NCBI GenBank assembly: GCA_039111635.1
Contig: JBCAQO010000001.1
Location: 2,046,001-2,110,000 of the forward strand
From: Heterobasidion occidentale
Lineage: Eukaryota; Basidiomycota; Agaricomycetes; Russulales; Bondarzewiaceae
Length of the DNA: 64,000 bases
Direction of reading: 5' to 3'
The notes beneath the pieces are model-generated. The model searched no databases and was not told the origin of the DNA. It worked only from the letters and a program-made list of their open reading frames with translations. How positions within the stretch are numbered: position 1 is the first letter of the stretch; each line of letters starts with the position of its first letter. Shown here in pieces: positions 1 to 12,500 of this stretch. Both the position numbers and the translations under genes were made by a program.

Positions 1-2766
1 GCGAGCACCATCAACGGCCACAATCCCGGCGAGAGCACCCTCTTCCTGCCTGGCGATACCGTCTTTTGGCTGCCGTATGCCCTCAGTGAGTCCCCGCACG
101 CCTCACCCGTGCAGGATCGGATCTGACGCCGCGTTTTTTGTTTTTTGTTTGTTTGCCTCCGCGCAGCGCTCGTCTCGCGTCACCCGATCTACGACCTCAT
201 GCGCGACTATCTGACGCTGTCCTGGGCGCGCTTCTCCAAGGACGTCCAGTCGCACACGCTCCAGATCTCCAAAATCCTCTCGCACCCGGCGCCCCGCGCC
301 GGCGATCTCATCAAGCTCGACGCCTCCGCGACCGTCAAGGCCGACGGCGGCATCGGCGCGGGCGGGCCTGACACCAGCCTCGAGGTCATCGCGCGCTTCC
401 CCGGCGGCATGGACTTTGGCCGCGGGCTCGTGGACATCAACTTCACGATGTGGCCGCTGTTCAAGGCGCTCAACCTCGACAACATCCTCACCATCTGCGA
501 GGTCGGCCTATCTCGCTCGCATGGGCTTGATGATTTTCGCTGATACTGATGATGATGATGATGCACGACGCAGATCGCGCTCGCGCCGACCGGCCGTATC
601 CTGTTCTTCTCGCGCCACCCGGCCATGCTAGGAGTGCGTCTGATGTTCCCTCCGACGGGACGCGTTCCGTGTTGACGTGGTCCCTTCTTCTAGATTGCCG
701 TCTCGACGATCCGCTATCTCGTCGAGCTGCGAGGGTGGAGCGGCATCGCGCTGCAGGCCGTGCACTCGCGCGACGCCAAAATCTACATCGACGACCCCGG
801 CCCTTGGATCATGGGCCTCGCGACCGAGGCGCGGTACAGCGTCAGGCCCGCTCCCGAGGTCTGCATCTGTGATTTGTAAGTCCGACCTCTGCCTCTCGGA
901 GTGTTTTTATTTATTTATTGACGCGTCGGAGGGCAGGGATATCAACTATCTGTAAGTGGACGACGCTGCGCGCTGGTTGGTTGGCTGTGGCTCACACGCC
1001 GCTCTTCTCGCTCGCAACATGTAGGAGCTGTCCTTCACCTCCGCCGGGCATAGTGTCGACGAAGCAGCAGCGTGAGAAGTACCGCCAGAAGCTTGCGGCG
1101 GCGTTCGACTCGCCCCACTATCACTCCGACCACTGCGTTCCAAGGTCAGAAGCGCCCCCCCCCCCTCCCCCCCTTCTGCCTTTGTGGCCGCATCTGACAA
1201 GTCCCGAATCCAGCGAGTTCAAAGAGGCGTTCCCCGCGGGGCGCTTCCGGCCGGTGTGCAAGATCCAGGCGAAGCGCGGCGCTTCGTCCGCGGCGGTCGC
1301 GGACACGATCAAGGCGCCCGAGTGGTGGCACTCGACGCGCGTGATCCAGGCGTTCGACGCGGTGCTGCAGGACAAGCTGAAGAAGCCGTCGCTGCTGCGG
1401 CGCATCAGCTCGTTCGGCGTCGCGCGCGGGCCGCCGCAGCTGACCGTCGCGGAGCAGCACATCCAGTCGTCGATCCGGAAGCGCGCGACCGCGTTCGTGG
1501 ACGCGCGGGACGACCTCGAGACGAAGATCGGGCGGCTGTCGCGCCGGCTCAACTTTTTGATGACGGAGAGCGACCTCTGGCGGGACAAGTTCGTCACGTT
1601 CGAGCAGTACGCCGAGAAGCTCAGCGTCGAGGCCAACGACCTCCGCGCGAAGATCAACAAGGAACAGCGCGAGACGAAGCGCCTCAGCGGGCTCGTCACC
1701 ATGACCGCCGCGGAGAAGCACAAGCTGCAGAGCCGTGCGTGTCTTTTCTTCTTCTCCCCTTCGCAGCACGGGAGCCCCGCCCCGCCCCGCCCGCTAACGC
1801 ACGCCCGCACAGAGCTCCGGGACACCGAGCACGCGCACCAGGATGCGATCGTTGAGCTGCAGAAGATGCGCGAGACGATGGAGACGATGGAGGCCGAGCG
1901 CGCGGAGATGGTCGCGGAGGTCGAGGCGCAGATCGAAAAGGCGCTCGCGTCGATGGCCGTCGAGGTCGACGAGTCGGACTACACCGACTCGCGCCCGGGG
2001 AGCCGCGTCTCGTCGCGCCCGGGAAGCCGCGTCTCGTCGCGCGACGCCGCGGGGCGCGTGAAGCAGCTGCGCTCGTTCGGCACCGAGTCGACGCTCGCAG
2101 AGTCGTACGACGGGCACGCGACGGACGACGTCGGCGTCAAGACGGACCTGAGCAAGGGCGCGGTCATCGAGGAGGACGAGGAGGAGGAGGACGGGGAGGA
2201 CGGGGATGGCGAAGGGGGCGGAGACGGAGAGGGGGGCGCGCCCGGGAAGAAGAAGCGGTTCTCGGCTGCGCCGAATCCGGTGGAGACGCGGGACGACGGG
2301 ATGATGGCGGCTGTGGACGCAGGGATCAGCGAGCGCAGCGACAGGATCGCGCGCAAGGTGCTCGAGATCCAGCAAAAGGTATGTCTCTGCCGACGACGCC
2401 CCTCCCCCCAACTTTCGTCCTCACGCGCCTTTCTGTGGACAGCTGGAAAGCGCCCTGGCCGAGCGCAGCGAGAGGCAGTGGAAGAACCAGTCCAGCCCAG
2501 AGAGCGAGAGCGAGCTGTCCGAGGCCAGGCATTCTGCCTCCGTTCGCCAGCGCCCGCCGAGGGGCACCAAGCTGGTCGGCAGGCCGCCCCCCAAGGCGTC
2601 CAGAAACCGGAGCGGCACCGGGTCCACCGCACGCAGCGCGGACGGGCGTCGCCCCGACACGGGCGACGCGACCCCCGGCAACCCGCGCAAGCCGTCGCTG
2701 AGCTCGGGCGGGCGCACGCCCACACCCACCAGCGCCAGCGTTGCCGGCGAGATCCCCGACGAGCAT

Positions 2767-2806
<40 letters not shown>

Positions 2807-3234
2807 CCGAGCCCTCGCGCCCGGCGTCCAGCCACGCGACGGGCAACCTGCGCAAGATCGCGTCGGGCGTGTCGCTGAGCGCGACGCGCCCCGCGTCGCC
2901 GGCGGCGCTCACGCCGTCGACGCCCGCGCTGACGCCTGCGCTGACGGGCACGACGGACGACTCGGACACGGACTTCCAGAGCGCGTACTCTGCGAGCCCG
3001 CGCGAGAGCTACGGCGACTTTGACGAGGACGGCGCGGTCGGCGCGCTGCCGCACGTCGACGACTTTGGCGTGCCGGCCGCGGCGGGCCGCTACCAGCGCG
3101 CCAAGAACCGGGAGCGGGTGTCGAGTGTCGCGACGACGATCACCGGCGACCGCGCCCAGCCGAGCCCGACGCTCAGCGAGGACACCATCGTCTCGCGCGC
3201 GCGGGCCTCGGCGTCGACGGCCGTCGACGTCTAG
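1..3234 (+). CDS. DENN-domain protein, 5' end outside the window
   Basis: Probable Rab guanine-nucleotide exchange factor acting in vesicle traffic. Nine visible exons: 1-85, 167-501, 574-633, 694-875, 937-951, 1025-1144, 1214-1734, 1813-2378 and 2443-3234, all joined by GT-AG introns in consistent phase. Exons 2-4 read SRHPIYDLMRDYLTLSW, then PTGRILFFSRHPAMLG, then LRGWSGIALQ and DDPGPWIMG. This is the pattern of the central DENN domain (strand, helix, then the PxPxIxG-like block). The upstream DENN module lies before position 1. Downstream, exons 7-8 form a long coiled coil (about 1490-1970), followed by an acidic Glu/Asp/Gly tract (2170-2240), a KKKR patch and a low-complexity Ser/Pro/Thr tail with a Glu-His repeat. 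Codon choice is strongly G/C-ending, unlike the genes to the right. The DENN call is family-level; the Rab target cannot be told from sequence. Confidence 0.75.
2761..2812 (+). repeat. Glu-His hexanucleotide repeat in the DENN gene
   Basis: About seven copies of GAGCAC (one GAGCAT at the start) encode an alternating Glu-His run that ends in Glu-Pro. It lies in the disordered tail. Pure hexamer repeats keep the frame when they change length. Confidence 0.85.
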
Positions 3235-3581
3235 CGATCTGTGTCCATACGCTATCGCCTCTGCGGCGTTTCTGTCTATCATTTATAGTTCTAATTATCG
3301 CTTTTCTTTTCTTTTTCGCAACAGGGCTCCTCTGCCTGCTCTCGTCTGTCGTTCCCGCATCTACCTACCTCTTGGCTCTTTACAATCGTTTTTTCGTTAT
3401 TCACCCGGGGGGGTGTCGTGGCTCGGGGGCGCCCTTAGAGCTCGGCCGCCCGGCGCTTTCCAGATTGGCCACGACTGTATATTTCGTATTCTCTACATAT
3501 ACCACCGTTCGATCGTTCTCTCCTGTGCATACCCTACATACCATTATCGCGTACCCTGTCCGTAGTAGTTCCCGGTTGTCC
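3235..3581. other. Convergent 3' intergenic region
   Basis: Lies between the stop codons of the DENN gene (+) and VPS13 (-), so it must hold both 3' ends. It is T-rich with pyrimidine runs. I see no open gene or RNA. Confidence 0.6.
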
Positions 3582-6500
3582 TCACGAGTCCATCCTTCTT
3601 CGCGTGTTAAATGCCTTGACCACCGACGCGATCTGCCCGAAGAACCACGCCTGAGAGGACTTCTCCGCTATGCGTATGAACTTGTCGTGCTCCCGCCCCG
3701 CCTTGTTCGCGAACCGGATCCCCGAGTCTTCGATCGTCACGCCCGAGACCAGCGTGAACGGCAGCTCCCACTCGAGGCGGAGCCGTTTCGAGGAGAAGGA
3801 GATGACGCGCGACGCGGTGAGCAGCACGACGGCGTCGCTGCCCTGCACGTCTGTCGACAATCGTCAGCGCGGTCGTCCGCCCGGTGGCGCTGCTGTTTCA
3901 CGCACTGATGTGGGCCACGTAGGATTCCTGCCGATACCGGCCGTGCTCGAGGTCTTTCATCCAGAACTGGCCCAGCGCTTCCCGCTCGGAATAAGGCTGT
4001 GAAATGTGTCAGGGCCCACGACGTGAATGATTCAGGGTGTGAATGAAACCTTACCGCGAGGACAGCATCCGCTGGGATGTGACGGGGCTGCAAGCTGGTT
4101 AAGCCACATGGTCGTAGAAATTCGGTTGAGGGCTCACCAATCGAACACGCTCTCGGGCGGGATTATCAAAGACCATAGTGGTGTTGCGGACACCTATCAG
4201 CCCCCCGGGGTCAACGCATTTGGTTGGATCGTGATATAAATGAAAAGGTACCTTCAGTGAGGTTAGACGCCAGGTCAAACACTCCAACGACGGGTTTGGT
4301 GACGGCGCTGAGCATGGAATCCGTCAGATGGTGCGGGACACGTTCAGAATTGCTTCGCGTACCCGACCAAGCCTTTGCCCACCCCCTTGAAAAACCCAAG
4401 CGCTCCCTCACTTTCGGCCCCTTCGATCGGCTTCATCTGAACGAAAGTACTGTAGGTGAACCAGAAAAGACAGCACAGACAGATACGTACAACTACGCCC
4501 TCCACACCGCTCGCGATGCTGCTGGCGAATGCCTCCGCCCCTGCAGTTACGCCATAACTAATTCAACGATGAGTATGGATGTGTGAGAACGATGGAGCAT
4601 GGCATACATGGCATGCCTCGGTCTGTTTCGCCTCTGTGTGATCCTGCGTCGCTTCTGATATTCGGAGTCGAGGGTAGCGGCCGAAAGACCTGCAATTTGA
4701 TGTCATTCATATGGTCACTCTGATCTGCGATGTCCATTACCTTTTCCGATGCTGCTAGTCACCTTGGTCATACTGTCAGTCACACCGAACACGGTCTTCT
4801 TCACGAAACTGGCTGCACCCTGTTGCATAGGTCGTTAATGAATATGGATCGAATAATCATGATTGTCATGCCTTGGCGATCCCGATGCCCAGTTCGCGGT
4901 TTCCATGCATGACGACGCCATTGAAAGGCTCATAGAAGATGTCTGCCACGCCGGAGCTGACATTCGTGAACAGTCCGACGGGATTCCCGATGAAGTCAGC
5001 AGACCCAAGGATCCGATATAGCTGCCGCAGGACTTCTTGTCGATAGTGGTAAGTCATTCGAGCTTGAAGATCTGGGAGCGTGAGTCGCATGTCCTTGATC
5101 GCAAGGGCATTCATCTCGAGTGGGGCATCGTTGACGTTTCCAACGGCCATGGTCAACGCGTTGACGATCAGTGCCAAGGGATTCCGGATGCTCAGTCTGT
5201 ACATACAAAATTAGTCACTGACAGCGACATTTCGCAGTCACCTACTTGTCTTCTCCGCTGACCCGCTCCGTGCGCATGAAGGACAAGGATAATCTGATAG
5301 GTTGCAGCTCCAGAACTTCGAAGTAAAGATCTTGACCACTGATCATTGCCTGGGGTTCAGGGATATCTTCTGGATGTTCGATGAGAACGCTAAGTGCACG
5401 AAACGATTCAATCATCGAATGAACTTGAGAACAGTGGAAGATCGTACTCCTGTTGACCTTCTTCCCAAGAAGCACCTTTGATTTGACTCAAGTCGTATAC
5501 AGCGAAAAGAAGGTCTTCGTCTGCTTCGATGGTCAATGCCTGCAATAAAATGGAGCAGTACTTGATGAAAAGAACTCCGTGCTCTGAGGGAGTTGATGGT
5601 CAATAATGAGATACACTCGAACAAGGGCCGGTCGTACCTTGGTCATTCAGCCAGATCACGGACGCTTGGACGGTCGGCAAAGCTGCGACATCGCTCGTCT
5701 CCTTTGCGATGGGTGTCGGCTGTAGGATCACAGGGAAAATGGCATCATGCAATTGATTGTCAATTTGAAGGCTGCCACATGTCAGATTCACTGCCTGAGC
5801 AATTGCACTGGTGGAGTACTCGAATTTCAACCTCTCCAAGGACAAGTAAATCACTTCAACAACCCTTCGATTAATGAGGGAAACACCTATCCCTTCAAGG
5901 TCTACATTGAAGGTCAGGGTTGGTTGGATCTCCTCGGTGACGGCTTCGAAGGCCTCGTTGCTACCAGACAATGTGTCTGAACGTAGGGTCGAGCTGCTGC
6001 CGCTGCGAAAGTAGGTCGATACAGGCTGGTCTCCTGGACATAATCCGAGATTCGTAGGACCTGTTTCTTCCCAGATGCCCGGACATCGATAGAGACGATC
6101 CCTGTGCCTCGTCCCTTCTACGAACTGCAGTCAGCAAGTTATCAGCCAACAACAATATCTGTACTTACAGGAAACCTAAACGGTATGAGATCACCTATTT
6201 CCATGATATCAACTGCACGTCTAGCGTCGTTAATGGTAAGCAAGATTCTCTTGTCTCTGGCCGCAGGGAAATCCCAGGCGTATCGGGTGAGGCTATGCTC
6301 TGGGAGAGTGTACTTTGGTCTGGATTTGGAGAGATCTGTGTCACCGTGCGCCTGATCCTAAGGAATACTTGAACAACTAGAAAATCCTAAATTTCAACAT
6401 GATCCCGTCCACTTACCATTTGCCAGAAGGATATTGAAAAAGAACTGTCATTTTCAATCAAAAATGGCCAGTCGTCGTCGGCAAGGTGAATGAAGACGAA

Positions 6501-9500
6501 AATAGTAGAACCGTCCATCTGAACATCCGCCCGAATGAGATGGGTTGAGCCATTGTCGCCTGGTTTTTTTAGGCGGAAATGTACAGAGCCAATGTCTTCC
6601 ATACTGATAGGTGGAGACCTAATGATTCAGAGGTCAAACGTAGGCCATCAGGACATTTGTGCAAAAATCGTTGAACGCTGACCATTGAGTATTCAAACCG
6701 GGGAATGCGACTGTGAGGAATCCCGGATGGCCTGATCTTAAAGAATGGAATGCAATCCGTTCGCTTGGTTCTAATGTCGATCGACCGCGAGGAGCTACAC
6801 CATGTTCTCGGTAACATATGGCTTCCTGGAGATTATTCCTGATCAAATAGCGCGGTGAGAGAGTGATGACTTTCGACAACTTGTATTTGCCCAATCCCTC
6901 TGTCCACGAAAATCCAACATGAAGCTCCTCAGACTTCTGCGATTGGGAGGCGATAGCCAGCGCAGTATCTGCAGCAGGTGCTTCTAGATTGATGACCTGG
7001 GTAACTCTCAGTGCCTTGCATACGATCTGGGACACGTGAGAACAACCTTTGACCATGAAGAGTCCCCAATTTTGAAGATGAATTCGTTGCCAGAATCATT
7101 GAGATGGGATAACACTTTCACAGGTTCAATTTCATGATCGATCATCACTCATAAATTGAACTCACTGAAAGGTGAAGGGCTAGATAAGACCTCTAGAAGA
7201 CTGGTCAATCACTGCCTTCGACTGCTAGGTGGCAACTCACCGGGGCGAGTATCTCCAGCGACATCTTGCGGAGCACCTGTTCGGCTGGATCGGATTGACT
7301 TCACGGAGAAGGGTATACCCAACTTATTCACGACAATGTAAGGACTATAGATCTGTACTTTGAAGGCCCCACCAGCCTCGGGGTACCGTCTATGTTACTA
7401 TTAAGTCACATGGCTACTAGATCTCCAGGTGAATGCTTACATGTAGTTTAGTTTGAGATCCAGCTTACGACCAGAGATATCTTGAAGGGTCAGCCGATTC
7501 TCAATGTCGAAATCAGAATGGCCGTCGGTATTTATGATACAGAAGTTTTTTCTTCTTTCTTTTCAGCCGATTCTCAATGTCGAAATCAGAATGGCCGTCG
7601 GTATTTATGATACAGAAGTCACTTGGCTTGAACACTGTTCCTATCCATGTCAGGAAGATTCTCATTTATGGCGTCTCGCGACCTTACCTGTGTCTTGTAC
7701 TTCGATATTGAGAAGGACGAGATGCCCCAATTCAACAGAGTGGACAGGCATGATGCCCCCCTTTCGTAGATAGCTTCGCCAGTTTTGATCCGTATCTTTG
7801 TCATAGATCCTATACTGCAGGTTATAAGGTAAGAGATTTTCCAACTCAATCGGTGCTCGCAGCTGTAGATCGATTCTGGGGTATTTTCTGGAATAACGAT
7901 GCATCAAGCGCTCGATTTGTGGGAGCAGATAGTTGAACCTTACCGCGTGGCCGCATTGCCGGCATCCGTTTGAACGAAAGCATGGAAGCGGAAGGCAGCT
8001 TCCGACTCGTCGGTATGAGGACACCTCAGAGTGAACGTCTGGCGAGCAATGAGATCCTCCCAGCGAATGGCCGAACACCATTTGTATCCGAAACCCTCTG
8101 ATTGAGTTGGCGATTAATGAGGGCATCTTTTCCGTGACAATGTTTCACTCACGGTCGGGTTGAATTCTGATCTTGGTTTTACCGATTGAGTCGATAGGTA
8201 AAGAAAAGCTCTGACCAGGAACTTCTGTGGGGTCAGAGAATGTTTCTCTGATAGATTATGCAGCACCTACTCACCTATCTTTTCCACTGCTCGAGTCGTG
8301 TGGCCCAGCTCGTCAACAAGCGTGAGCTCCAACGGATATAGGGTATGGTTGTGTACTTTATATGTCGATCGGAGGGTGACAATCTTGACGTTGGCTTCGA
8401 CTTTGACTTCGCAGAGCAGCCGATTATACAACTTTTCGATGCGCGGGCGTAGCGAGAATGAAAACTCTCCTTCTCTGTCCACAGGGATACTTCGAAGGCG
8501 TTCCCACGGTTGGCCCTCGAAATATACTCCGATGCTACTCTGGCCGGCAGAGGAGGTATGCTAGTAATATCACATAAGGACATGAGCATGATATGGAAAA
8601 TGGGGTGTACTTCTCGTATAGTTCGCCAATCGTCAAATCTCCAATCAATTGTTTGGCCATTGCTGATCTTGACTGAGGTTGAATCCCGATGTTCATTGCT
8701 GCCATCAGTATCCGACCAGATGTGGAGCACCGTCCCCGTGTAATTACGGATCTTGTATGGCGCGTAGCTACCTCGAGCTCTCGCCAGAACGTGTTCGCCT
8801 TCTTTCCTCCAGGTGTTCAACATGTCGATTGCAAGCTCCATGAAAGTTGTGCTGAGATTAAGATTGAGCTTTTCTTTGGCAGAGAGAGAAGTCGCCAAGG
8901 CACTTGTTGGGTGATCCTTTGAGACCTAGAATTTCACCATTTAGTCTTTAGCAATGCACAAGGACATACCAGTGCTTACCGAAGCAGTGAAAGTCCATGG
9001 ATCAATCACTGATTACGAACCTATTAGTCTAAAGATATAGAACGATTCTTGTGAAACTCACATGGCTCCCAATGCGAGTTTGTGAGGTTCCAATGGCTGA
9101 TCTGAGTGGCCATTGTCGCGGATGCATGGAGCTGTGAAAAAATAAGAGTGAGCGTACTATACCATACTCTACAAGTACTTACCTCTCCCGACCAGTCATT
9201 TACTACAGCAGTGCACGACTTGACTTTGATGTGCATCATAGGCTGTTCGTGCATATCTCCAATCAGAATTAAGCGAAATCCGTCAAATGATGCTCGGAGC
9301 TGTAAGGATGGTGTCAGAAACACAGAACAAGGTGGTGATCACATTCTACCTGTTCTTTGGACACCAGCACACGGGCTAATCCAGGGGCCTGTGATCTTGA
9401 TGACTTCATCGCAGTCGCGCTGTGATGCGTGAGCTCGGACTTGGATGAAACCGAAGTATTGCGCCCTGCAGGTCTCGATTGAAGAGAGTTCGATGACGTA

Positions 9501-12500
9501 TTAGGCCCGCTGAGCTGTCCGTATGCTGCCATAGCCTTGTTGCAGATCGTCAGAATGAGCTGGATGTCTCGATATGACGCGCGCAGAATTATCGGCTTTG
9601 AAGCAACTTCAATGCTCGTCGTTTGATGCGATGATGATGTTCGGCTATCCAGAGAGACCGTGAAGTCAACTTCGTCCAAAAATCTGACTTCGTCGGAGCC
9701 CCTCGGCATTTTCGTCAAAGACATGCCCAGACGGACAACTGAGAGAGCGAGAATCCCCTGAAGTCATACGTGAGCATGCAAAGTGACCAGTAAACTTGAT
9801 GGCCTTTACCTGTTGAGAGACAAGAACTTGAGCCACGGAAAGCCGAATCGCTTGAGAATCTGCATCGACTTCATTTTCAAGCAAGCTGATCGAAACATTA
9901 TGAAGGTCCAGTCTGAAGTCTAGACGTGAGGTGTTACCGTGATCGACTGTCATTGCGGTGCCTTGCCTCTCAACGTTCGAATATACGTCGGTTGGCTGGG
10001 AAGTGGGAAAGGCACTAGTGAAAAATTCCAGGAGAGCGAATACAGGATCAAGGGTAAAAATGATATTGGGGGAGTCGACGGTCAAAATCGCGAGAGAAGA
10101 TCCCTCAGAGCCACCAGAAGTTGTGTAGAGAATCATGAATTGGTTTCGATCATGATGAGCGGCGGGGATGATTTCTCTGAATTTGGAGTTGCCAGGCCGT
10201 GTATTGCTCATTGTGAAAGATTTAAGCACTACTTGAGCCTCGGTAGCTTCGTCAGAGAATAATTTGAACTTGAGCGTGTTACCGTTGAGTGCAAACCGGG
10301 CTACCCCATGCTCCTTCACGTTCAAATCCGTCGTTGCTTGCTGGTCGTACAGGTGAAGTTTGATAGAGTGAACGGAAAGAGCAAGATCCACAGAGATCCT
10401 AATCTGCACGTCTTCGGGCATGGCATGGCCAGGCTCAGACGCATTTTGACACTAGACTGATGGTCCACTTGATTCTGGTCAACTGCACCGGGTTTTGAGG
10501 AAGTTACAGAACCCTCTGCTTGGTCTGCTTGAGCCTCCCCTCCAGCAAGGATCTTCGGGATCGATTGAGACAAGCCAGTGATCATACCGTATTGTACCTG
10601 CGTTAGATATAGCTTGATGTCTGAAACTATGATTTTGACCTTCTCGTATTGTCAGACCAGGAGGGGAAAGGCAAACTTCATTATTCATACCTGTGTGTCA
10701 GGACGATTGTTGATGTCATTTCTCTCGCCACCACTTGCTTGAACAACCTCGGCAACTACTTCGATATCGTCGATCATCTTGAGAATCGATGGCTTGTTGT
10801 CGTAGAAGATGGTGGAGACGAGTTGTATCCCACGAAGACTAGCATCGATCTTGTGATCCTCGCCTTCGTAACTGTTACGAGCAGACATACCACCTAGACG
10901 CATAATGAGAACGTCACGAGAGGTGGCCGCATTGGAAGGGAAGACAATGATAGGGGAGTCGACGGAGATATCAAATTGCATGCGCTCGATCTCGGAAGCC
11001 CTCTGAGCCGCAACTTGAGTAGCAGCATCGTAAAGTCCTTTCAGTTTAGCAAGCTTCGAGAGGAAGAAATAGATGTCATGCAGAGGCTGCTCCAGATAAT
11101 GAAGCTTGACAGAAGCTGCGGCGAGGTGTATAGACGATTTGATCCCCTTGTATGTTTCCTTGTCATTTGGATCGTAAGTCTGGTACATGACTGTGCGAGG
11201 TTCTTTCCCTCTATCGACATGATCTGCTTGAACTCAGGAGAGGCCGTCGTCTGAGGAGAATCATCGCTCAACGAGAGGCTGCCTAGACGAACATCAACCT
11301 TCATGGTATTGGAATGCAGGAAGACAAGCGCATCTGCAGTAGAAAGTGACAGAGTTGCGAGCCTTTCAGATGCATTGATGAGGATGACTTGATGACGATA
11401 TTAACGCATCTTTCAGATGGAACCAATATTGATAAACACATACCCTTCACACTTGCGAGATTGACCACGACGCGGATCTTTCCTGTGTCACCTGGAGTTG
11501 AGGAGACATCACGAGAGCTCGGTTCGAGCTCTTGAACAGTGGACTGGTCTGCCGACTGTGGAACGAAGGTTGTCATTATGAAGTTGTACAATTGGATCAC
11601 GGGTTCTGGCGCGGCACGAAAGACCACGGTAGAAATTTTGATGTCAACATTCTGATCAACTCCTTCATAACTAGAAAGATATTCGGGTGACTCCTTCTGC
11701 ACACGAGTATACTTGACGGTGAGGAGGTCCTTGTTGTCATCGTAATCCCCAACAGACGAAAGGATGTCCATGGATTGAGCTATCGATTGCTCGAGAGTCA
11801 TAGATAGGGACCTGTGCTTTTTATGAGGGGCTGTTCGATACAAGATAAGAGACCACTGACCCTAGTCTGACATCCACGACCATGTCGTATTTCGCCAAAG
11901 CAAATGATAGCGCAAAGCGATCAAAGGAGACAGAACCTAGAGGCTTCTCCCCTCGCTCTGCTTGCGACTTTGATATCGAAGCACGTAGGGTGTCGACCTG
12001 GAAATTAAACTCGAATGATCGCTGATGAATTCCAGATATCTAGACATTGTTGACATATAATTCAGTGGACCACAGTAACGTACACGCTGACAGAGACCCA
12101 CCTGCCCACCACCGTCTTCAGCTTCAAGGAATTCGTCTCGGCTACTTTCCTCATCACCATCGTCCTCAATATTGTACTCCTTATCAGGGCCGACAAACAA
12201 TCTCGGCAATCGATAGGCTCCCGTTACGGTTGAAGGGACGGTATTTGGAGTTTCGTCACCAAACTTTGGTATGGTCACATCGATTAGGCGCAAGATGGAT
12301 TTGTACTTAGAATCGGAGAAGTTTAACTGCAGCGTAGGCAGATTTCCAGAGACTTTGATTCGAGCGAGATTCACAGCGCTTGGTATGATTGAATTTTGCA
12401 CTTGCAAATCGACGTTGATGCGTTCAAGCAAATGAAGTGACGTGTCACCATCAGAAGCGAGAGCATCTCGGCACGATTGCAAGTCATCGCCCAAGACGAA

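Noticed and set aside
1025..1063. Alternative frame in DENN exon 6 reading ELSFTSAGHSVDE
   Set aside because: It does not join in phase to either neighbouring exon and runs into a TGA; the frame PPPGIVSTKQQREKYR joins both sides.
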